The translations under genes were made by a program, and so were the position numbers. Below are positions 52,988 to 60,311 of a stretch of DNA of 60,311 bases, piece after piece. The notes beneath the pieces were generated by a model, which was not told the DNA's origin, made no database searches, and saw nothing but the letters and a program-made list of their open reading frames with translations. The DNA comes from Deinococcus yavapaiensis KR-236 (lineage in GTDB: Bacteria > Deinococcota > Deinococci > Deinococcales > Deinococcaceae). The stretch spans positions 143,006-203,316 of the forward strand of contig NZ_QJSX01000009.1 of NCBI RefSeq assembly GCF_003217515.1, in the 5' to 3' direction. How positions within the stretch are numbered: position 1 is the stretch's first letter; each line of letters begins with the position of its first letter.

Positions 52988-53731
52988 ATGAGTCAGATCC
53001 ATGTTCGAGCGAACTCCGGGGACGTCGCGCCGTACGTCCTGCTGCCGGGCGATCCGGGGCGAGCGCGCTTCATTGCCGAGACGTACTTGGAAGACGTACG
53101 TCAATACGCCGGCCACCGCGGCCTGCTTGGCTTCACCGGCACGTATCAAAGCGTGCCCATCAGCGTTCAGACGACCGGGATGGGGTGCCCGAGCGCGTCG
53201 ATCGTCGCCGAGGAACTCGCTCGCCTCGGCGCCACGCACCTGCTTCGCGTCGGCACGTGCGGCGCGGCCACGCCACACCTCGCGCCCGCCGACCTCGTGA
53301 TCGCCATGGCGAGCGTTCCGAACGACGGCACCACCCGCCAATTTCTCGGGGGCGCTCCGTACGCGCCGACGGCGAGCTTCGAACTCGTCGAGGCGAGCGT
53401 GTCGGCCGCTCGCACGCTCAGCGTGCCTCACCACGTCGGCCTGCTGATGACCGAGGACGCCTTCTACGCTTCCACGCCGCAGCACGCGAGGCACTGGGCG
53501 TCGTATGGCGTGCTCGGCTTCGAGATGGAAGCCTCGGCGCTCTTTCTCGTCGCCGCGATGCGCGGCATCAAAGCGGGATGCCTCGTCACGGTCAGCAACG
53601 ACATCGGCGATCCGCAACTCGTGCCCGACGAGGTGCTCGCCCATGGCGTCGATTCCATGACCCGCACCGCCCTCGAAACCTTCGTTCGCATTCACGACGG
53701 TGCAACACCCCGTCAAGGAGATCGGCCATGA
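52988..53731 (+). CDS. deoD: Purine nucleoside phosphorylase (DeoD type)
   Basis: 247 aa. Phosphorolysis of purine (deoxy)nucleosides in salvage. It has VLLPGDPGRARF, TTGMGCPSASIVAEEL, RVGTCGA and GFEMEASALF, whose Glu binds ribose. The start is MSQIHVRANSGD at ATG 52988, directly behind the -10. It overlaps the enoyl-CoA hydratase gene by 4 nt (ATGA). Confidence 0.94.
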   Translation: MSQIHVRANSGDVAPYVLLPGDPGRARFIAETYLEDVRQYAGHRGLLGFTGTYQSVPISVQTTGMGCPSASIVAEELARLGATHLLRVGTCGAATPHLAPADLVIAMASVPNDGTTRQFLGGAPYAPTASFELVEASVSAARTLSVPHHVGLLMTEDAFYASTPQHARHWASYGVLGFEMEASALFLVAAMRGIKAGCLVTVSNDIGDPQLVPDEVLAHGVDSMTRTALETFVRIHDGATPRQGDRP

Positions 53732-54522
53732 CTTTGCTCGAAGCGGAATTCGACCATTTGCAACTCGATCAGCACGGTCCCATCGCTGTTCTGACGATCA
53801 ACCGGCCCAAGGCGCTCAACGCCCTCAACGGCGACACTCTCAGCGAAATCGCCCAAGCGGTAGAGCTCATCATCGATGAAGCGGAGATCGGCGCCATGAT
53901 CGTCACGGGATCGGGCGAGCGCGCCTTCGTGGCGGGCGCGGACATCTCGGAGCTCGCCGATCTCGACTCGACGTTCGCGGGACGAGAACTCAGCCTCGCC
54001 GGGCAAGACGTCATGGCGACGGTCGCCAACTTGCCGTTCCCCACGATCGCGGCGATCAACGGCTTCGCGCTCGGCGGCGGACTCGAACTCGCTTTGGCGT
54101 GCGACGTGCGCGTGGCGTCTCCCACGGCGAAGCTCGGCTTGCCCGAAGTCGGCCTCGGCCTCATTCCCGGCTTCGGCGGCACGCAACGGCTTCCCCGGCT
54201 GATCGGCGCGGGCCGCGCTCTCGACCTCATGCTGACGGGACGGCAGGTGGGGGCTCAAGAAGCGCTTGTGATGGGCCTCGTGAACTACGTTGCCGAGGAC
54301 GTCTTGTCGCGCTCGCGCGAACTCGCGCAGCAAATGCTCAAGAACGCCCCGATGAGCCTCGGGCTCGTGAAGGAAGCGGTGCGGCGCGGCCTCGACGCAC
54401 CGCTCGACCACGCGTTGGAAATCGAGGCGGACTTGTTCGGAATGACCGTCACCACGAAGGACTTCAAGGAAGGCACGCGCGCCTTCTTGGAGAAGCGTCC
54501 TGCCAGCTTTCAAGGCGAGTGA
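53728..54522 (+). CDS. Enoyl-CoA hydratase (crotonase family)
   Basis: 264 aa. Oxyanion-hole motifs AFVAGADISEL and GFALGGGLE, and the two catalytic Glu in GGGLELAL and GLPEVGLGLIPGFGG, are present, so true hydratase activity (fatty-acid oxidation) is likely. AAGGAG lies 7 nt before the ATG. It is coupled to deoD by the 4-nt overlap, although the two pathways have no obvious link. Confidence 0.92.
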   Translation: MTLLEAEFDHLQLDQHGPIAVLTINRPKALNALNGDTLSEIAQAVELIIDEAEIGAMIVTGSGERAFVAGADISELADLDSTFAGRELSLAGQDVMATVANLPFPTIAAINGFALGGGLELALACDVRVASPTAKLGLPEVGLGLIPGFGGTQRLPRLIGAGRALDLMLTGRQVGAQEALVMGLVNYVAEDVLSRSRELAQQMLKNAPMSLGLVKEAVRRGLDAPLDHALEIEADLFGMTVTTKDFKEGTRAFLEKRPASFQGE

Positions 54523-54591
54523 CGCTTAAGAACAAACTTCGCGTGAAGGAATGCGTGGCAACGCGCCCACCGAAAGGTGCGTAATGACGGT

Positions 54592-55641
54592 ATGGACGCA
54601 TCCAACGAGAAACTCACGGTGACCGTCGCCGGAGGCGTCATCCTCGACGTCGAAGGCGAGCGGCCGTCTCAATCTCAAGAACGCGCCTCGGTGGACCGTC
54701 CCGTCGAGTTCGCGACGCCAAGGCAAAAGCTCATCGAAGAAGCCGACGGCGCGATTCGCCGCGATCTCGTGAGCTTTCCCAAAGCGCTCGCCGCGTACGA
54801 CGCGCTCACGCACGACCCCGAGGCGCTCGCGAGCTGGGACATGGCCAATTACATCACGATGCGCAAGCTCGGCTACAACGATCACGGGCGCGTGCACGCG
54901 TTCGTCACGGGCGCGGCGAGCATGGCGATCCTCGACTTGCTCGTCGCGGGCGGCGTGCGCCCCGACCTCGTCGAGAGCGGTCTGGGCGACCTCGACGACG
55001 CGTACCTCGCCGTGATCCTCGGAACGATGCTGCACGACATCGGCAACGGCGTTCACCGCGTCGCCCACGAGCAGATCGGCGTGTCGCTCGCCTTGCCGAT
55101 CCTGGAGCGAATTCTCGGACCGATCTACTCGGACGGCTTCAAGCGCACGAAGATTCGTGCGTTCATCTTGCACTGCATCGACTGCCACGATCTGAATCCC
55201 GTGCCGCTCACGATCGAAGGGGGCGTGACCGCCGTCGCGGACGGCATCGACATCACGAAGGGACGCGGGCGTAAAGCGTTCGCCCTTGGCAGTGTCGACA
55301 TTCATTCCATCAGCGCGCTCGCCGTGGACTTCGTGACGATCCAGAAGGGCGACGACAAGCCGGTCGCGATTCACGTCACGATGAACAACACGGCGGGCAT
55401 CTTTCAAGTCGAGGAGATCCTCGCGCCGAAGGTCATTCGCTCCCCCCTCGGGAGGTACGTGACGCTGCGCGCCCGCATGCGCGACGGCGACGAGGAGCGC
55501 ATCTTGTCGAAGGTGCGCCTCGAGGGCGACCACTTCGTGATGGATCTCGAGGACGGCAGTCGGCTTTCCGTCGAGGTCGAGACGACGCAAAATCAGATGC
55601 GCAAGGCGGTCGAGCGGGAGTTGGGGTCGGACGTGAAGTGA
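54592..55641 (+). CDS. HD-domain phosphohydrolase
   Basis: 349 aa. HD superfamily: HVHAF-type first His (RVHAFVTGA), the HD pair in TMLHDIGNGVHR and HCIDCHD further on. An N-terminal ~60 residues and a beta-rich C-terminus (about 240-349) flank the HD core. The family cleaves phosphoesters of nucleotides; the substrate is unknown. ATG 54592 is the likely start; there is no clear SD and only a poor -10. Confidence 0.8.
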   Translation: MDASNEKLTVTVAGGVILDVEGERPSQSQERASVDRPVEFATPRQKLIEEADGAIRRDLVSFPKALAAYDALTHDPEALASWDMANYITMRKLGYNDHGRVHAFVTGAASMAILDLLVAGGVRPDLVESGLGDLDDAYLAVILGTMLHDIGNGVHRVAHEQIGVSLALPILERILGPIYSDGFKRTKIRAFILHCIDCHDLNPVPLTIEGGVTAVADGIDITKGRGRKAFALGSVDIHSISALAVDFVTIQKGDDKPVAIHVTMNNTAGIFQVEEILAPKVIRSPLGRYVTLRARMRDGDEERILSKVRLEGDHFVMDLEDGSRLSVEVETTQNQMRKAVERELGSDVK

Positions 55642-55646
55642 AAGCG

Positions 55647-55680
55647 CGAGGGGGGCCGGGTATCGAACCCGGCCCCCTCG
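55647..55680. terminator. Bidirectional terminator
   Basis: CGAGGGGG(G)CCGGGT pairs with ACCCGGCCCCCTCG around ATCGA, with one bulged G, between the convergent HD and ABC exporter genes. Confidence 0.85.
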
Positions 55681-55704
55681 TGGTTGCTGTGCTTTCGAAG
55701 GCAC

Positions 55705-57555
55705 TCAGTCGGCGGCCATGCTGCCCGCGTACTGCAGGTTGTACAGCTTGGCGTAGTAGCCGTTCTTCGCCAGGAGTTCGGCATGCCGACCCATCTCGAC
55801 GATCTTGCCCTTGCGCATCACGACGATGCGGTCGCAGTGCTCGATGGTGGACAGGCGGTGCGCGATGATGATGCTCGTGCGGCCGTGCATGACCTTGGCG
55901 AGGGCGTCTTGAATTTGCAGTTCCGTCTCCGTGTCGATGGAGGCGGTGGCTTCGTCGAGGACGAGCAGGATGTCGGGATTTTGAATGAGGGCCCGCGCGA
56001 AGGCGATGAGTTGCTTTTGGCCGGTGGAAAGCGTCGCGCCGCGCTCGCGCACCTCCGTTTGGTAGCCGTCGGGCAAGCTCATGATGAAGTCGTGCACGCC
56101 GACGTACTTGCACGCCTGCACGACGCGCTCGTGCGCAATGGCGGCGTTGCCGAGCGTCAAGTTGCTTTCCATGGTCCCGGCGAACAAGAAGACGTCTTGC
56201 AGCACCACGCCGATATGGCGGCGCAAGTCGTGCTGCGCGAGGTCGCGCACGTCGACGCCGTCGACCCTCACGATTCCACGCTGCACGTCGTAGAAGCGTG
56301 ACACGAGACTCGTGATGCTCGTCTTGCCCGCGCCCGTCGCTCCGACGAGGGCGACGCTTTCACCGGGCTGAATGTGCAAATCGATGCCGCGTAGAATCCA
56401 GCGGTCGTCCTTGTCGGGCGTGTCCGCCGTCACGTCCTGGTCGTACGCGAACCACACGTGCTCGAGGTCCACGCGGCCCTGGAAGTGTTCGAGCTTCTTC
56501 GCGTCGGGCTTGTCCTTGATCTTCTCGTCGGTGTCGAGTACCCCGAAGATGCGCTCGGCGGACGCCATGGCCGCTTGAAGGTTGTTGAAGACGTCGGCGA
56601 GGTCCTGAATGGGTTGAAAGAGGGCCGTCACCCAAATCGTGAAGGCGAACAAAGTCCCGACGGTCATGGCGCCCTCGCCGAGGATTTGCCGCCCGGCGTA
56701 CCACAGCACGAGCGCGGTCGCGACGTTGGACAAAATCGACACGGTCGGTTGGAACAGCGAGAACCAGTGAATCGAGTCGAGGTTCGCGCCCAGCAACGCT
56801 CGGTTGGGACGGTCGAACTCCACGGCGTTGCGACGCTCGCGTCCGAAGAGTTGCAGCGTCATCATCCCGGTGATGTTCTCGTTGAGCTTCGAGTTCACGA
56901 CCGCTTGGTGAATACGGGTGTCGCGGTAAGCGTCGCGAATCTTGCCGCGAAAGAAGTTCGTAGCGAGGAACAGCACGGGCAGCACGGTGAAGCTCAGCAA
57001 GGCGAGCTCCCACGAGACGTACAGCATGATCGTGACGTACGCGATCACCAGCAAGCCCGACTGCACGAGGGACGTGAGGCCGTTCACGACGAAGTTGTTG
57101 ATGGCGTCGACGTCGGAGGTGACGCGCGTCAGCAGGCGGCCGACGGGATTTTGATCGAAAAAGCCGAGGTGCAGCCGTTGCAACTTCGTGAAGATGTCGG
57201 CGCGAATGTCGTACAGGATGCGCTGGCCGAGCACGTTGATCGAGATGGTGAAGGCGTAGCGCAAGCCGAACTCCACGGCCTTGAGCACGAGGTAGAGCGC
57301 GGCGGCGAGCAGCAAGCCGCGCTCCAGCGTCCCGAGCTGACTCGTCGTGGCTTGGCCCAGCAGGCCCGGCTTGAGGTACGCGTCGATCGCATGCCGGGAA
57401 ATCAGGCCGAACAGCGGCTGGGCGAGCGCGATGAAGAGCGCGAGGCCCACGCTCGACAGTACGAGCGAACGATAAGGCTTCAGGTACGAGAGGATGCGGC
57501 GCGTGAGGTTCGCGTCGAACGCCTTGCGGTACGCTTCGTCGGCTTGGATGGTCAT
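55705..57555 (-). CDS. Heterodimeric ABC exporter, subunit with catalytic Glu
   Basis: 616 aa. Six membrane helices (about 25-345) and a C-terminal ATPase. Walker A is GATGAGKTS, Walker B ILLVLDEAT with the catalytic Glu, and the H-loop IIAHRLST. Its signature motif is the variant LSTGQ. It overlaps the partner gene by 4 nt (ATGA). Together they match TM287/288- and TmrAB-type exporters of lipids or drugs; the substrate is unknown. Confidence 0.92.
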   Translation of the reverse strand: MTIQADEAYRKAFDANLTRRILSYLKPYRSLVLSSVGLALFIALAQPLFGLISRHAIDAYLKPGLLGQATTSQLGTLERGLLLAAALYLVLKAVEFGLRYAFTISINVLGQRILYDIRADIFTKLQRLHLGFFDQNPVGRLLTRVTSDVDAINNFVVNGLTSLVQSGLLVIAYVTIMLYVSWELALLSFTVLPVLFLATNFFRGKIRDAYRDTRIHQAVVNSKLNENITGMMTLQLFGRERRNAVEFDRPNRALLGANLDSIHWFSLFQPTVSILSNVATALVLWYAGRQILGEGAMTVGTLFAFTIWVTALFQPIQDLADVFNNLQAAMASAERIFGVLDTDEKIKDKPDAKKLEHFQGRVDLEHVWFAYDQDVTADTPDKDDRWILRGIDLHIQPGESVALVGATGAGKTSITSLVSRFYDVQRGIVRVDGVDVRDLAQHDLRRHIGVVLQDVFLFAGTMESNLTLGNAAIAHERVVQACKYVGVHDFIMSLPDGYQTEVRERGATLSTGQKQLIAFARALIQNPDILLVLDEATASIDTETELQIQDALAKVMHGRTSIIIAHRLSTIEHCDRIVVMRKGKIVEMGRHAELLAKNGYYAKLYNLQYAGSMAAD

Positions 57556-59438
57556 GCGGAGGGAGCCTCCTGGCTCTGTGAATCGGCGTCGGACGTGTCA
57601 GTCTCGAGTTCGCTGGCGAGCCTCTGCTTGCGTTCCAACTCGGCGTAGTGCCCGCCGAGGCGCAGCAGGTCGTCGTGGCTGCCCTGCTCGACGATGCGCG
57701 CGCCGCTTCCGTCGGGCGCGACGTCGATCACGACGATGTGGTCGGCGTGCCGCAAGGTGGACACGCGGTGCCCGATGAGGAAGACGGTGCGGCCCGCTTG
57801 CACTTCACGCAAACCGCGCAAGATCTTCGCTTCCGTCTCGGTGTCGACGGCCGAGGTCGCGTCGTCGAGGATGAGGATGCGCGGCTCGCGAATGACGGCC
57901 CTCGCGAGGGCCGTTCGCTGACGTTGGCCGCCCGAGAGGGTGACGCCGCGCTCGCCGAGCATCGTGTCGTACTGATTCGGGAAGTCTTCGACGTCACGAG
58001 CGAGCCCCGCGAGGTTCGCTGCCGACTTGACACGGTTCATGTCGGGCTTGACGTCCGTCTCCGGAGGCATCTGCGTCTTCGTGACGGGAATGCGCGTCGG
58101 AATGGGCGGAACGTTTTCGTTGTCGAGTCCGAAGGCGATGTTGCTCGCGATCGTGTCGCTGAACAAGAAGGGTTCTTGCGGCACGACGGCGATCTTGTCT
58201 CGCAAAACGCGCAGCGGAATCGCGCGGATGTCGGTTCCGTCGATCAGGACGCGGCCCGAGGTCGGCTCGACGAGGCGCGTGACGAGTTGCGACACGAGGG
58301 TCTTGCCCGCTCCGGTCGGGCCGGTGATGCCGAGGGTCGTTCCGGCGGGCACGTGAAGGTTGAAGTCCGCCAAGGCGACTTTCTGGCCGAACTTCAATCC
58401 GACGTGCTCGAAGCGAACGTCGCCGCTGATGTCGGTGATGGTCGTGTCGGTGCGCTTCGAGTCGGCGATGGCAGGGCGGCTCGAGAAGATTTCTTGCAAG
58501 CGACCCCACGATGCCACGCCTCTCTGAATCAGGTTCGTCATGAACCCGATGGAGAGCATCGGCCAGGCGAGGCGCTCCACGACCGACGCGAACTGCGTGA
58601 ATTCACCGAGGGTGATGCGGCCGCCCGGTACGAAACCGAGAATCATCAAGCCGCCGTACACCAACACGACGACGTAGGCGATCCCCATCAGCAAGCTCAT
58701 CAAGGCGTTGAGGGGGCCTTGAACGCGTACGAGCGCGATCGACTTCTTCACGAGGTCGTCGTTCATCGCCTTGTACTCGGCGATTTCACGGTCCTCGATG
58801 GCGTAGCCTTTCACGACGCGCGCGCCCGAGAAGTTCTCCTGCGCCTTGGCGCTGATCGAAGAATTCTGTTCTTGGACGGCCACGTACCGAAAGGAAATTT
58901 GCCGTGCGAGATAGACCAGCACGAAAATGATGATGGGAAACACCACGAGCGTCAGCAGCGTGAGCTGCCAAGAAATGGACAGCATCACCGTGAAGGACGT
59001 GGCGAAGGCGGCGACGATGCTCGCGATTTGCCACGCGCCGAAGCCGAGCATCTCGCGGACGGCCAGCAGGTCCCCGGTGAGGCGGTTCATGAGATCGCCC
59101 GTGCGGACACGGTCGTAGTACGTCTTGTCGAGCGTCGTGAGGTGCGCGAGCACGTCTCGGCGAATCTCGTACTCCGTCTGTCGACTCGCCACCGTGATCT
59201 GACGCCGAACGACGAGCATGAAAAAGCCTGCCAAGACGGCTCCCCCGATGACTCCGAGGGCGTACAGAACGATCGTGGAGATCGCGACGGTTCGCGAGGT
59301 AAGGCCGTCGATGGTGAGGCGCACGAAGTAGGCGGGAAGTTGAACGGCGACGTTGGCCAGGATGACCGCGAAGAAGCCGATGACGTACTGGCGCCCGTGC
59401 ATGGAGAGGTAAGGCCAAAGGGTTCGCAAGTTGTTCAA
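57552..59438 (-). CDS. Heterodimeric ABC exporter, subunit with degenerate Walker B
   Basis: 628 aa. Six membrane helices and an ATPase: Walker A GPTGAGKTL, canonical signature LSGGQRQR, but Walker B is ILILDDAT, with Asp in place of the catalytic Glu. A Pro-rich insertion of about 23 residues (around IPTRIPVTKTQMPP) lies between the Q-loop and the signature. The start is TTG 59438 (MNNLRTLWPYL) with GAGG 5 nt upstream. A long leader separates it from the divergent tRNA operon. Confidence 0.9.
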   Translation of the reverse strand: MNNLRTLWPYLSMHGRQYVIGFFAVILANVAVQLPAYFVRLTIDGLTSRTVAISTIVLYALGVIGGAVLAGFFMLVVRRQITVASRQTEYEIRRDVLAHLTTLDKTYYDRVRTGDLMNRLTGDLLAVREMLGFGAWQIASIVAAFATSFTVMLSISWQLTLLTLVVFPIIIFVLVYLARQISFRYVAVQEQNSSISAKAQENFSGARVVKGYAIEDREIAEYKAMNDDLVKKSIALVRVQGPLNALMSLLMGIAYVVVLVYGGLMILGFVPGGRITLGEFTQFASVVERLAWPMLSIGFMTNLIQRGVASWGRLQEIFSSRPAIADSKRTDTTITDISGDVRFEHVGLKFGQKVALADFNLHVPAGTTLGITGPTGAGKTLVSQLVTRLVEPTSGRVLIDGTDIRAIPLRVLRDKIAVVPQEPFLFSDTIASNIAFGLDNENVPPIPTRIPVTKTQMPPETDVKPDMNRVKSAANLAGLARDVEDFPNQYDTMLGERGVTLSGGQRQRTALARAVIREPRILILDDATSAVDTETEAKILRGLREVQAGRTVFLIGHRVSTLRHADHIVVIDVAPDGSGARIVEQGSHDDLLRLGGHYAELERKQRLASELETDTSDADSQSQEAPSA

Positions 59439-59609
59439 GAAGACCTCGCGCGAGGAGAAGTAGGTTGCGTGCCCGACGTTGTCGAGCGGACAGAGCAGTC
59501 TACGCCCGTCCTTCGGCTTTCACTATGCGCCGTTTGGCGGAGGACGAACGATGAACGGAGGTATGAAAGCGTTGAGTCTCGGTCACGTGAGACTACGTCG
59601 CTGGGCGCC
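59439..59609. other. Divergent region, ABC exporter / tRNA operon
   Basis: No gene is seen. It must contain the exporter promoter on the minus strand, but I cannot single out convincing hexamers. Confidence 0.4.
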
Positions 59610-59638
59610 TTGACTTGCCTGTAGGGCAGTGCTAGTAT
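59610..59638 (+). promoter_or_regulatory. Strong sigma-70 promoter of the tRNA-tuf operon
   Basis: TTGACT, exactly 17 nt, TAGTAT. The predicted start is near 59645, just before a 7-bp hairpin. This is the best full promoter in the window. Confidence 0.85.
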
Positions 59639-59645
59639 CCCAATC

Positions 59646-59663
59646 CGGAAGTGAAAACTTCCG
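59646..59663 (+). promoter_or_regulatory. 5' leader hairpin of the tRNA operon
   Basis: CGGAAGT-GAAA-ACTTCCG: a 7-bp stem with a GNRA-type tetraloop at the very 5' end of the transcript. Confidence 0.6.
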
Positions 59664-59714
59664 CGCCGGGAAGCGCTGTGAACATCGAAGCTTCCGACAC
59701 GAGTCCGGCATCGC

Positions 59715-59790
<76 letters not shown>

Positions 59791-59847
59791 AGTGTTCGGC
59801 GAAAGTCGATTCGAGGAGCGACGCAGGATCCAGTTTGGGAATGGTTT

Positions 59848-59933
59848 GGGTAGGTGCCCGAGTGGTTAAAGGGGACGGACTGTAAATCCGTTGGCTTACG
59901 CCTACACTGGTTCGAATCCAGTCCTGCCCACCA
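59848..59933 (+). tRNA. tRNA-Tyr (anticodon GTA)
   Basis: Acceptor GGGTAGG/CCTGCCC, anticodon loop CTGTAAA, a long class-II variable arm (GGCTTACGCC) and encoded CCA. Confidence 0.97.
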
Positions 59934-59935
59934 AC

Positions 59936-60008
<73 letters not shown>

Positions 60009-60011
60009 TTT

Positions 60012-60086
<75 letters not shown>

Positions 60087-60204
60087 TCCGTCGGACGAAA
60101 TGTTGGCCCGCCACTGACGCGGGCCGCATTCCCGTAAGACCACGGGCGTCGGACACTCGCAGCTTCAAGTCATTTCAGAGCAGGACTCCCAAGGAGGATT
60201 GGAT

Positions 60205-60311
60205 ATGGCGAAAGGTACGTTTGAGCGGACGAAGCCGCACGTGAACGTCGGCACCATCGGCCACGTCGACCACGGCAAGACCACCCTCACCGCCGCGATC
60301 ACGTTCACGGC
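60205..60311 (+). CDS. tuf: Elongation factor Tu (3' end outside window)
   Basis: The first 35 codons are visible: [16 protein letters not shown], then the G1 loop GHVDHGKTT, which is diagnostic of EF-Tu. AAGGAGG lies 7 nt before the ATG. It follows four tRNAs in what looks like one transcript, as in the E. coli tufB operon. Confidence 0.96.

Noticed and set aside
53185..53727. Upstream extension of the enoyl-CoA hydratase frame
   Set aside because: It lies within deoD in another frame and is Arg-rich; AAGGAG and the ATGA overlap fix the start at 53728.

Overview
The window is a stretch of ordinary bacterial chromosome, GC-rich, densely packed and with genes on both strands. It almost certainly comes from a Deinococcus. 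The evidence is a type III glutamine synthetase, a glutaminyl-tRNA synthetase with a C-terminal YqeY/GatB-like extension, an RqkA-type Ser/Thr kinase fused to a PQQ-type propeller, and an S-layer-homology protein that ends in an outer-membrane barrel. In addition, about two dozen genes have a TANNNT (or close) -10 hexamer only 5-8 nt before the start codon, the layout of leaderless mRNAs that are common in this genus. The species cannot be named from the sequence. I see no insertion sequence, prophage, CRISPR array or rRNA.

Layout. 1-4124: 3' part of a giant Ig-repeat lipoprotein. 4251-6407: GSIII. 6630-8437: a murein-peptide recycling pair (NlpC/P60 endopeptidase and dipeptide epimerase). 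8512-9540: an NMN adenylyltransferase-Nudix protein. 9591-12681: argF-argC-argJ with 4-nt overlaps. 12786-15500: a TspO-like protein, a secreted protein, TerC behind a yybP-ykoY manganese riboswitch, and a small membrane protein. 15576-17302: an ABC transporter. 17534-19913: a PATAN/DUF4388 protein, murA and a small DNA-binding-like protein. 19995-24955: rqkA, tatA, a DedA protein, comM and a small membrane protein. 24969-26051: a duplicated pair of small disordered proteins and a DUF427 protein. 26115-30190: an HtrA protease whose ribosome-binding site lies in a hairpin, hom, and prfA preceded by a leader peptide and followed by a Nudix gene. 30245-35049: small hypotheticals, cobS-cobT, a GGDEF cyclase and a GNAT acetyltransferase. 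35196-40744: a membrane protein, glnS, a small protein and an ABC-F ATPase.

40810-43281: two exported proteins, the second a subtilisin-like lipoprotein with an unusual promoter and leader. 43468-46988: adenine deaminase, aldose epimerase and aldo/keto reductase. 47089-48631: the primary sigma factor gene with a long leader. 48654-51061: pncB and a second NMN adenylyltransferase-Nudix protein whose Nudix box is degenerate. 51188-52687: the SLH/collagen/barrel envelope protein. 52988-55641: purine nucleoside phosphorylase, enoyl-CoA hydratase and an HD hydrolase. 55705-59438: a heterodimeric ABC exporter. 59610-60311: a tRNA-Thr/Tyr/Gly/Thr operon leading into tuf, which runs off the right edge.

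Common threads are NAD and nicotinate metabolism (two NadM-like proteins, PncB, and CobT, which uses the same NaMN), cell-envelope upkeep (murA, recycling pair, SLH protein, lipoproteins, Tat) and stress functions (RqkA, HtrA, manganese-controlled TerC, ComM). The most interesting unexplained signals are cis-acting: the prfA leader peptide, the htrA SD-sequestering hairpin, the operator-like dyad and 36-bp palindrome before the subtilase, and the leaderless promoter pattern itself.
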